Source: Marinicellulosiphila megalodicopiae
GTDB taxonomy: Bacteria; Pseudomonadota; Gammaproteobacteria; Pseudomonadales; Natronospirillaceae
DNA length: 64,000 nucleotides
Assembly: GCF_045862395.1 (NCBI RefSeq)
Contig: NZ_AP023087.1
Coordinates: forward strand, 4,402,001-4,466,000
Direction of reading: 5' to 3'
Shown here: piece by piece, positions 55,266 to 62,466 of the stretch
Layout: every line of letters begins with the position of its first letter
Numbering within the stretch: the stretch's first letter is position 1
Translations under genes and position numbers: made by a program
Notes under the pieces: generated by a model
Seen by the model: only the letters and a program-made list of their open reading frames with translations
Told to the model about the DNA's origin: nothing
The model's database searches: none

Positions 55266-56684
55266 ATGAACAGAAAAATCAACAAAACGTCAGTTGTATT
55301 AGCAACAATATTAGCAGGTTTAACTTTTTCATCACCAGTGATGGCAGAATTTAATACACAAGTTTTAAATGAAACGAAAGGCGGGTATTCAGATCGTGAC
55401 TTAGAATCAGGTTTGGTGGCTAATTCTTCCTTAAGTGCGTTAGGCACTAAAATATCTTTGATAGAAAGTGGTCAAGCGTTTGTTGTTGTAGATAGCTCGA
55501 CAATAAAAGAAGACATTAACATTTCAAACGGAACACTGTATTGGAGTGAAACGGTGTTTACAGATGGAGAATTAATTGCAACATTATTTTCATATAAAAA
55601 TAATTCAATCACGGCAATCACTTCTTCCAATACAGATAAAAGCGGGTTTTCTTATGATGATCATGGCAATGTGGCGTGGGTCGAACAAGTAAATAACGCC
55701 AATGAAATTTTCTTTTATGATGGCGTTAGTGTCAGACAAATCACATCGGGTAACGTTGGATATTCAGTTAATGATTACAGCAAAAATATACATGTGGCTG
55801 ATGGAAAAATAGTTTGGGGACAATCAGGTGCAATATTTTTATGGGACGGTTTTACGACGACTCAAATAACACCGACGAATCACTCAATAAATTCATGGAC
55901 AAGTTTTGATGGTGAATCAGTTGTATGGATTGGCTCAAACGACACGGTTTCTAATGAAGTATTTCAATATAACTCACAAGGGCTTTCGCAAGTCACTAAT
56001 GTCTATAACTCACCAAGTGGCGTTAAAGTAAATGCGCTTATAGAAGATAATGTGATTACTTTTCAACGAAGTGTCAGTTCGTTCGGTTTTGTTCCAAAAG
56101 AGCTGTACACATTTGTAAATGGTGAATCAGTATTGTTGAGTGAAAGCTCGGTAAATGATGCTCAAGTAGATGCTGGTAACCTATATTGGACTGAAGGCAA
56201 TGCTGCCGATACTCCGACTGAACTGTTTGAATATTCAAACGGTATCACAACCCAAATAGAAACCAGTGCTGGATTCATCACAGGTTTAGATGCAGACGAT
56301 GGTTTTTTAATTTGGAATACCATTAATTACCCTAACCCTACGACCTTAACAATAGCAAGTCCAGTTACGACAACTGATTCAGAAATCATAAATTTAGGTG
56401 CTGAGCATTCTTTTACTACTTTAGATCTTTCAGAAGAGATCACCATTGAAGTCATTGCCGGAAATAATTGGAACTGGGATCCAAGCTTAATCACTTTTGG
56501 ATTTACCTCTAGCCAACAAAGCCTTGATGGAATCGTTGTAATTGATTCTTTGAATAACTCGTATAATTTAAATGGTTATTGGTCGCCAGTTAGTCTTGGG
56601 TTTAGAAACGATTCAATAACCCTAACGATTCCTGCTCAACCAGGAAAGACAATAAATGTTCATTGGTGGGCTGCCGGTCAATAG
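55266..56684 (+). CDS. Secreted beta-propeller-like protein
   Basis: 472 residues, AAGGT before the ATG. The signal peptide ends near SPVMA. The body has repeated units of about 45-50 residues (ISNGTLYWSETV, YDDHGNVAWVEQV, VADGKIVWGQSG, FDGESVVWIGSN, VDAGNLYWTEG, ADDGFLIWNT), which look like blades of a TolB/YncE-type propeller. The last 90 residues form another beta domain rich in Trp and Asn. There is no catalytic motif. The 178-bp divergent gap to the ankyrin gene probably holds both promoters. Confidence 0.72.
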   Translation: MNRKINKTSVVLATILAGLTFSSPVMAEFNTQVLNETKGGYSDRDLESGLVANSSLSALGTKISLIESGQAFVVVDSSTIKEDINISNGTLYWSETVFTDGELIATLFSYKNNSITAITSSNTDKSGFSYDDHGNVAWVEQVNNANEIFFYDGVSVRQITSGNVGYSVNDYSKNIHVADGKIVWGQSGAIFLWDGFTTTQITPTNHSINSWTSFDGESVVWIGSNDTVSNEVFQYNSQGLSQVTNVYNSPSGVKVNALIEDNVITFQRSVSSFGFVPKELYTFVNGESVLLSESSVNDAQVDAGNLYWTEGNAADTPTELFEYSNGITTQIETSAGFITGLDADDGFLIWNTINYPNPTTLTIASPVTTTDSEIINLGAEHSFTTLDLSEEITIEVIAGNNWNWDPSLITFGFTSSQQSLDGIVVIDSLNNSYNLNGYWSPVSLGFRNDSITLTIPAQPGKTINVHWWAAGQ

Positions 56685-56936
56685 AAGCTAAATGCTAATC
56701 GCAAGGATGCGATTATTGCCAACACCAAGGCTAAGTCAAAAAAAAATCACCTAGAAAACCCAGCTAACGATTCACCGTTACCAGTTGATGATTAAAGTCG
56801 TAAACGTAACTGAGGATTGTGGAGGGTTAACATGCCTAAAGGAATATAATAAGCACAGCAATGCACGAATAGATTGCTAATGACCCTTTCGTTTTACTGC
56901 AAGAAGGCTTAAGGCATGAAATCAATAGGGTCAAAT

Positions 56937-56982
56937 CTTGACTTCAGACCGCAGGAACACACTAGTGATGTCCGAAGTCAAG
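56937..56982. repeat. REP hairpin, diverged copy
   Basis: CTTGACTTC and GAAGTCAAG flank a 28-base loop, preceded by ATAGGGTCAAAT. It is a variant of the REP units at 57204, 57311 and 58934. The surrounding stretch 56685-57010 holds no gene. Confidence 0.75.
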
Positions 56983-57010
56983 CTTTGCCCCCTCCCCCTT
57001 TTTTTTATTA

Positions 57011-57169
57011 TCAGTTATTTTCATTACTGAAAATAACGCCAGGGCTTTCAAATAGCATCAAATTACCCAATTCATTTAAGTAACTGACTTTAAATGTATG
57101 CTGATTATCTAATGCAGGTCGCTGGGTTAATTTCAACGCCAATCGCTCAACTTCTTGAGGGTCTTGTAA
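57011..57169 (-). pseudogene. C-terminal remnant of an unrecognised gene
   Basis: The minus-strand frame reads LQDPQEVERLALKLTQRPAL, continues HTFKVSYLNELGNLMLFE and ends SNENN at a TGA (57011). It is open for about 52 codons and is cut at its 5' side exactly where a REP unit (AATTCAATGGGGTC) begins. Sequence quality (amphipathic, no low complexity) suggests true former coding DNA. I do not recognise the family. Confidence 0.5.
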
Positions 57170-57369
57170 AATTCAATGGGGTCAAAATTCAATGGGGTCG
57201 AGTCTTGACTTCGGACTGCCAAGGGGTATGAAGTCAAGGTTTGACGCTAATCATATAATTAAAATTCAATGGGGTCGAGTCTTGACTTCGAAAATTCAAT
57301 GGGGTCGAGTCTTGACTTCGGACTGCCAAGGGGTATGAAGTCAAGGTTTGACGCTAATCATATAATTAT
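57169..57369. repeat. REP array, two full units plus partials
   Basis: AATTCAATGGGGTCGAGT heads full units with hairpin arms CTTGACTTC and GAAGTCAAG at 57204-57238 and 57311-57345; each ends TTTGACGCTAATCATATAAT. A head-only copy lies at 57169 and a half unit at 57263-57292. The loop GGACTGCCAAGGGGTAT is the same in both full units. Confidence 0.92.
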
Positions 57370-57370
57370 A

Positions 57371-57590
57371 CAAACCAACCCATAAAAACCAAAAACGCCG
57401 TTGTGAACAAACACAAAGGCGTTTTTTTGGCCTGCAAAAAATGTAGGTTGCGGATTCATTCGCAAAAAACAAATCAAAAAATTTCGGAATAAATCCCGAA
57501 CCTACAAAAAAGGAAAAAAGGTCAAGTCAGTTGTTTCACAATACTATGTGTGTAAGAAAAGTATCATTAAGCAAGCGACTTGACCCATAT
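57371..57590. repeat. MITE-like palindromic unit, copy 1 (internally shorter)
   Basis: It begins CAAACCAACCCATAAAAACC, includes a terminator-like hairpin (AACGCC...GGCGTT), a long imperfect palindrome bounded by TGTAGGTT and AACCTACA, and ends in the inverted pair GGTCAAGTC ... GACTTGACC. Compared with copies 2 and 3 it lacks about 35 bp between the hairpin and TGTAGGTT. Confidence 0.9.
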
Positions 57591-57668
57591 CTATGCTCTT
57601 GACCCATATCACTCTGTTAGTACTTAAGAGTGTGTGTCCTGTTAGCACTTAACTAAATTCAGTCGTAT

Positions 57669-58388
57669 TTAAGGTGAATCAGGCAACACATTCTCGAAAA
57701 AATCCTGCTCACGACGCTTTCGAATGTGCTGCGCGATTGAATTTCGCTCCCTCTGATCTTTATCGACTTTTAGGACAGACTGCTCACTACCATTAGGTGA
57801 AACCCAAACAACGACACGCTTAAGCGATTGACACATTCTCGTAGTCGCCAACCAACTTCGCATATCCTCACCAGTGAAAGCCATCTTGTCCAACTTTTGT
57901 CGAAGCTCACCTGTATTATACAAAAACTGTTCGCATTTATTTGATTGCTCGGTTTTGCGTTTAGCTTCGTTCCAATTGAGAGATGTGGAAGTATTATTTT
58001 CACTTGGCGGTAATTGACGAGGGCTTGGCCGAATAAGATCAAGCAAACCATCTAAATGCCCCGAACGGATTTGGAAATCTTCACGCGCAAATTTCCATTC
58101 ACCCTGATCAATGTAGGCAAAATAAATACTGACATTGCCACCAAGTAAACGCTTAACCTCTGCACTGCGAAACTGAGTTTCCATCTGAATAATAGGCGCT
58201 CTCACATGCTCAACAAGCAGCACCCCGTGACGTGGCTGCCAGCTTTGCATGCCTTGCATCGCACGCTCTATTTCGACTCCTTGGCGCAGATTTTCATATT
58301 GCTTATTGTGGTCTCTCACTAAAAATATTAACAAGACGCCATTAACAAGAAAAATAGATAAAATGATTAGTTTAGTGTGAATACGCAT
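57669..58388 (-). CDS. Hypothetical single-span membrane protein
   Basis: 239 residues. An N-terminal membrane helix (LIILSIFLVNGVLLIFLV) is followed by a soluble, very basic domain with VEIERAMQGMQSWQPRHG, FRSAEVKRLLGGNVSIYFAY and a C-terminal KRREQDFFENVLP. Two cysteines (SNKCEQF, TRMCQSL). Base composition is richer in G and C than its surroundings, hinting at separate origin. No clear ribosome binding site or family is seen. It lies between two MITE-like copies. Confidence 0.6.
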   Translation of the reverse strand: MRIHTKLIILSIFLVNGVLLIFLVRDHNKQYENLRQGVEIERAMQGMQSWQPRHGVLLVEHVRAPIIQMETQFRSAEVKRLLGGNVSIYFAYIDQGEWKFAREDFQIRSGHLDGLLDLIRPSPRQLPPSENNTSTSLNWNEAKRKTEQSNKCEQFLYNTGELRQKLDKMAFTGEDMRSWLATTRMCQSLKRVVVWVSPNGSEQSVLKVDKDQRERNSIAQHIRKRREQDFFENVLPDSP

Positions 58389-58854
58389 ATTAAAAATTAA
58401 CAGAGACTAACTCGGGGGATAAAATAAATGATTTCGCGTGCCTTCTTATCATCTAATGATTGAAGTCAGTGCCAAATTTCTTAACACATATTATTTAACA
58501 CTGCTTAAAGATCTTAATACTAAGCGGTGTCTTTTTCAGACTTCTCTATAGTGTTGCGATATTATCAATTACTTTTCATTAAAGATATTTTTTTCACGCA
58601 CTGCTTTTAAATACAGACGACGATCCACAGAGACACTCACTCTAAAAAGCAATCAAAACTACCCGCCCCATGTTTCAGACCCAGCAATATTTTTCAGATA
58701 AAGCTGTAGGCCCGTGATCTTATGAGTGCAGGCTATCAAAAATGCATTTCTAGAACCACACAACTGTGGATGTCTTAATAAGCTTTTGGCAATGAATCCG
58801 AATATATGTCGAAGCTTTATTTCTACTTACAATTTAAGATTGATTGATAACCGA
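58389..58854. other. Intergenic stretch
   Basis: About 465 bp with no convincing gene, repeat or strong hairpin. A 70-codon frame starting at 58726 runs into the REP array and is spurious. Confidence 0.5.
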
Positions 58855-58991
58855 AATTCAATGGGGTCGAATTCAATGGGGTCGAATTCAATGGGGTCGA
58901 ATTCAATGGGGTCGGAATTCAATGGGGTCGAGTCTTGACTTCGGACTGCCAAGGGGTATGAAGTCAAGGTTTGACGCTAATCATATAATTA
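58855..58991. repeat. Five 15-bp repeats leading into a full REP unit
   Basis: AATTCAATGGGGTCG repeats at 58855, 58870, 58885, 58900 and 58916 (one extra G before the last). The last copy is the head of a complete REP unit with arms CTTGACTTC (58934-58942) and GAAGTCAAG (58960-58968) and the tail TTTGACGCTAATCATATAAT. The array shows expansion of the unit's head only. Confidence 0.95.
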
Positions 58992-58992
58992 A

Positions 58993-59249
58993 ACAAACCA
59001 ATCCATAAAAACCAAAAACGCCTTTGTGAACAAGCACAAAGTCGTTTTTTGGCCTACAAAACACGAATACCAAATCTGCTGAATGGTTTTTACAAAAAAT
59101 GTAGGTTGCGGATTCATTCGCAAAAAACAAATCAAAAAATTTCGGAATAAATCCCGAACCTACAAAAAAGGAAAAAAGGTCAAGTCAGTTGTTTCACAAT
59201 ACTATTTGTATAAGAAATGTATCATTAAGCAAGCGACTTGACCCATATC
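58993..59249. repeat. MITE-like palindromic unit, copy 2
   Basis: It is nearly identical to copies 1 and 3: CAAACCAATCCATAAAAACC, hairpin AACGCCTTTGTG...CACAAAGTCGTT, then AAACACGAATACCAAATCTG, the TGTAGGTT/AACCTACA palindrome, and the GGTCAAGTC ... GACTTGACC ends. As with copy 1, a REP unit abuts its left side. Confidence 0.92.
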
Positions 59250-59418
59250 ACTCCATATTCGTCGTAAATAAGTTTGATTAATCCTGCAAACTGGGATGGA
59301 TATTGGTTTTAAATTTTGTAATTTTTAATACTTAATATATAGATTGAATTTAAAAATCTCCTCAGTATAATCCCCTAACTTGTAAAGTAAAATTTAAATA
59401 ACTATAAATGGATAAAAA

Positions 59419-59949
59419 ATGATAAATGTAATAAAGGTTTTATTAGTATTAATTTTGATGCAGTCATGTGCGATGCCTCAATCTAGAACAATATCAACAA
59501 AAGATATCAATATTGAAAAAATTTCATACTCAGCTGAATACGAAGAAGTTTTGGAATCAATTTATGAAATTGCAAAAAGCAAAAAGTGGAAAGTCTTGCA
59601 TAGTGGTGATGCGCTTCCTGATGAAGAAAAATCATGGGATTCCAACGCAACTTATGAGATAAGTAAAAAGGGAACCACTACAATCTCTCAAGATTATTTG
59701 GCGTGGAATAAAATTATTAATTTATATGATAATCCCAAACAATATATTCAATTGAAAACTAAAACAACTGCGTTTAGTTATGGGGCTGAGATCTTTATCG
59801 CTATTTATGAGCCTAAAAACAATACAATTCTTGTTGAGGTGGCAGCGGGCTCATCTCAGGCAGTTGAAAAGAAAAAACTGGATGGCTATATTTCATTTTT
59901 AGTGGATGAATTGAACATAAAGTATTTGAATACTGATTCAACACTATAA
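59419..59949 (+). CDS. Hypothetical lipoprotein, 176 residues
   Basis: The N-terminus MINVIKVLLVLILMQSCAMPQ is a lipoprotein signal with the lipidated Cys in MQSC. The mature domain has the pattern YEEVLESIYEIAKSKKWKVL, ISQDYLAWNKI, QLKTKTTAF and IFIAIYEPKNNTILVEVAAG, an alpha/beta fold seen in many small proteobacterial lipoproteins; the name is unknown. It is followed by a terminator and stands alone among repeats. Confidence 0.7.
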   Translation: MINVIKVLLVLILMQSCAMPQSRTISTKDINIEKISYSAEYEEVLESIYEIAKSKKWKVLHSGDALPDEEKSWDSNATYEISKKGTTTISQDYLAWNKIINLYDNPKQYIQLKTKTTAFSYGAEIFIAIYEPKNNTILVEVAAGSSQAVEKKKLDGYISFLVDELNIKYLNTDSTL

Positions 59950-59974
59950 GTGTTTTGGAAAAAATTAATGAAAA

Positions 59975-60013
59975 TAAACGTCACCTTTTAATATAATCGG
60001 TGGCGTTTTTTTA
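59975..60013 (+). terminator. Rho-independent terminator
   Basis: AAACGTCACC and GGTGGCGTTT (one mismatch) enclose a 13-base loop and run into T, 26 bp after the lipoprotein gene. Confidence 0.8.
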
Positions 60014-60100
60014 TTAAAAGAATAGAAAGGAGTTAAGTCGCTTGTTTAACAATACTTTTTCTACTATGAACAAAAAATAATCTATTAAAATCCCAAAACA

Positions 60101-60301
60101 ATGCCAAGACCACTTCGAATTGAATACAATAATGCGTTTTACCATGTTACGAATCGTGGTCGTGCAAAAGGGCCGAATACAGGTAATGAAGCACGCAAAG
60201 TCGCTATGTATTTATGCTAGGAAATATTAGATGAAAGATTAAATAATATCGCGGATTATTTCAATTTAAGCCACAAAAAACTTCCAAGACATACTAAATA
60301 A
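60101..60301 (+). pseudogene. RAYT (REP-associated tyrosine transposase), internally deleted
   Basis: The first 23 codons read MPRPLRIEYNNAFYHVTNRG, the hallmark start of Y1 transposases of the RAYT group. The frame then jumps directly to GNEARKVAMYLC, a TAG stop, then EILDERLNNIADYFNLSH, which matches the C-terminal helix-turn-helix of the same proteins. The HUH motif and catalytic Tyr, about 200 residues in all, are deleted. It lies among the REP units it may once have spread. Confidence 0.85.
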
Positions 60302-60452
60302 AAACTCACGCTATTAATGATTCTTAATTCAGTCCGTCTTACTAGTTCGGTCTTACTAGTTCGCTATCACGAAATGACCGATAGTAGACGCGATCCTCGT
60401 GATCCTGCATCACTAGGATGCAGCGAAAGCTGGCAGGTGAATTTTTAATTAA

Positions 60453-60705
60453 ACAAACCAACCCATAAAAACCAAAAACGCCTTTGTGAACAAACACAAA
60501 GTCGTTTTTTGGCCTACAAAACACGAATACCAAATCTGCTGAATGGTTTTTACAAAAAAATGTAGGTTGCGGATTCATTCGCAAAAAACAAATCAAAAAA
60601 TTTCGGAATAAATCCCGAACCTACAAAAAAGGGAAAAGGGTCAAGTCAGTTGTTTCACAATACTATTTGTATAAGAAAAGTATCATTCAGAAAGCAACCT
60701 GCCCC
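60453..60705. repeat. MITE-like palindromic unit, copy 3 (diverged right end)
   Basis: It matches copy 2 closely through the TGTAGGTT/AACCTACA palindrome and the left GGTCAAGTC arm. Its right end has decayed (CATTCAGAAAGCAACCTGCC in place of CATTAAGCAAGCGACTTGAC). The 150 bp before it contain small hairpins and a repeated CTTACTAGTTCG. Confidence 0.9.
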
Positions 60706-60712
60706 TTTACAC

Positions 60713-61051
60713 TCATTGTTCTTTCTCTATCTCTTCTGAAGTTTTAAATTCTTCAGGTAGCTTCGTTAATGTTACATTTTGAAATAAAGTAGTAATTATA
60801 ATAATCGTTATTATAGGAGCGGCTATTGAAAGTATTATTCCCCAAACGATTCCACAAATCATTATAAATGGAAATACTAATAATGTAGAGATAATAGGTG
60901 AAACTATACTTGCACCATCCATAAAATTATTTTCACAAGGATAGAGTGTAACACCACATCTTTTACATTCTTGTTTATAATCTACATTCTTAAACTTAGT
61001 CTTCTCTATAAAACTAAGTCTTTCTTTACAGTTAGGGCATTTACCAATCAT
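60713..61051 (-). CDS. Zinc-ribbon membrane protein
   Basis: 112 residues from the ATG at 61051; a GTG six bases earlier is possible. An N-terminal zinc ribbon (KCPNCKERL and ECKRCGVTL) is followed by two membrane helices (ISTLLVFPFIMICGIVWGI and LSIAAPIITIIIITTLF). Its start overlaps by 11 bp the end of a truncated upstream frame (61041-61205), like a coupled gene pair. No function is known; similar small membrane proteins occur as immunity genes. Confidence 0.65.
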   Translation of the reverse strand: MIGKCPNCKERLSFIEKTKFKNVDYKQECKRCGVTLYPCENNFMDGASIVSPIISTLLVFPFIMICGIVWGIILSIAAPIITIIIITTLFQNVTLTKLPEEFKTSEEIEKEQ

Positions 61052-61205
61052 AATCACTTAAACCTGTACTAATACCAAAAGGATCACTATCACCATTGTA
61101 AATAATATCATATCCATTGCCAATTGATGCTACTGATAGATTACTAAAAGCTAGCGGTCCAGCAACCCCTAAATTTCTTAAAAATCTAATATCTTTACTT
61201 TTAAA
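61041..61205 (-). pseudogene. C-terminal remnant of an upstream gene
   Basis: The minus-strand frame ends SDPFGISTGLSDYDW at TAA (61041). It is open for about 50 codons (RFLRNLGVAGPLAFSNLSVA) and then meets a stop in a short duplicated stretch (AACACTAACTAAGA, twice, near 61205-61232). No start codon is available. It overlaps the next gene's start, as toxin and immunity genes often do. The family is not recognised. Confidence 0.45.
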
Positions 61206-61358
61206 CACTAACTAAGAAACACTAACTAAGACACCCATACCTATTCACTCTAAATGCCAAATTAGCAATATCAACTTACCAATTGTTTAACGAATAGTTG
61301 ACACTGCTATTACAGCTGTAAAATTTATTAACACTCACCACACACAACAGCGGATGGC

Positions 61359-62144
61359 TTAGTGTACTTTTTTAATTAATATTTTTTTAGAAATCCGTAA
61401 TGACAAAAACTGAATCGCAATTGAAATCATTAATGCGATGAGCATCGAAGGTATAAAATTAATTGTTGAAGCTAATATAAGTAAACTGAAATAGAAAAAA
61501 GATAAGCTGATTAAACCAAACATCAAACTTCTTAATAATAAAATAACGGACGCTTTAGATTCCATATGTGTAAAAACGGCCATGGTAATCGTCGCAATTG
61601 GAAATACCGCTAAAATACCACTGAATGTTTCACCCACGTGAGGGGCAATAGCCGTTACCATAAAAACTAACATGACTGAAAAACACATTCGTAACCATAT
61701 TTCTATTGAAACTGTTTTTTTAGTTTTAATTTTCGTTTGCTTTTTAATTATTAATTGAGGTGATAAAAAAATACAGATGACCAAGCCCATTAATATAATA
61801 AGAAAACTTTGCCAAGCAGGGAGTGAAATATTTGAAAAAAGATAGCTAAAAAGTCCATATCCAATTAATGATAAAATCAACGATCCATATAAATTAAACT
61901 TTATTGCGCACCAGCAATAGGTCAAACAAAAAATACTCACACCTAACACACCCCAAAGTGTGTAATAAGAAGAAGACAGAGCAAAATCCACTCCTTGCTC
62001 AAAATACAAAAACAAAGTGATTGGGCCCGCTATTAAAGGAAATCCCATAAATAAACCAGCAATATTATTGCCATAACGATTTTTAATTAAGGTTAATAAA
62101 GCGATTAGGATAGGCGTGGTTAAAAGTTTTATAACTAACATCAT
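61359..62144 (-). CDS. Multi-pass membrane protein of unknown function
   Basis: 261 residues with about eight membrane helices and short loops. IAGLFMGFPLIAGPITLFLYFEQG in the first third and ETFSGILAVFPIATITMAVFTHMES in the second half look like two copies of the same helix pair (GLFMGFPL/GILAVFPI), suggesting an internal duplication. No family name is recognised. A double ATG starts the gene; no clear ribosome binding site precedes it. Confidence 0.72.
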   Translation of the reverse strand: MMLVIKLLTTPILIALLTLIKNRYGNNIAGLFMGFPLIAGPITLFLYFEQGVDFALSSSYYTLWGVLGVSIFCLTYCWCAIKFNLYGSLILSLIGYGLFSYLFSNISLPAWQSFLIILMGLVICIFLSPQLIIKKQTKIKTKKTVSIEIWLRMCFSVMLVFMVTAIAPHVGETFSGILAVFPIATITMAVFTHMESKASVILLLRSLMFGLISLSFFYFSLLILASTINFIPSMLIALMISIAIQFLSLRISKKILIKKVH

Positions 62145-62422
62145 TAGGTAATAAAGATCGAATAAAATAATACGATCTTTGGTCTCGCTTTATTATTGGT
62201 TAGATGCATTCTATTCTATTTCAAAACAATTTAAAGTAGCATCAAAACAGACACTCACTTAATCATACCCACTCAATAATATTTCACCTACCAAAATTGC
62301 AGGTTGTCGTTTACGGCAATAAAAACAAAAACAAAAAAAATCTACCCCCTAAAAAGCAACCTATATAAAAACCACATCCAAATTTAAACTAAAAAATTCA
62401 CCGCAATAAATATCGTAGAAAA

Positions 62423-62451
62423 GCCGCCAAACTCAAAATAAATTCGGCGGC
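62423..62451 (-). terminator. Probable terminator of the beta-helix gene
   Basis: GCCGCC and GGCGGC enclose a 17-base loop, 15 bp after the stop codon, with GGCTTTTC on the minus strand. The rest of the 62145-62466 gap shows no gene. Confidence 0.65.
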
Positions 62452-62466
62452 ATTTTGGATTCGTTG

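Noticed and set aside
55088..55447. Upstream extension of the ankyrin/propeller frame
   Set aside because: It overlaps the divergent gene at 55266, whose signal peptide and ribosome site are convincing; the ATG at 55087 starts a signal peptide.
58726..58938. 70-codon frame ending in repeated SMGSN units
   Set aside because: The repeats are the REP heads read in one frame; it is not a real gene.
60342..60596. 84-codon minus-strand frame inside the third MITE-like copy
   Set aside because: It lies within a non-coding repeat whose other copies do not keep the frame.
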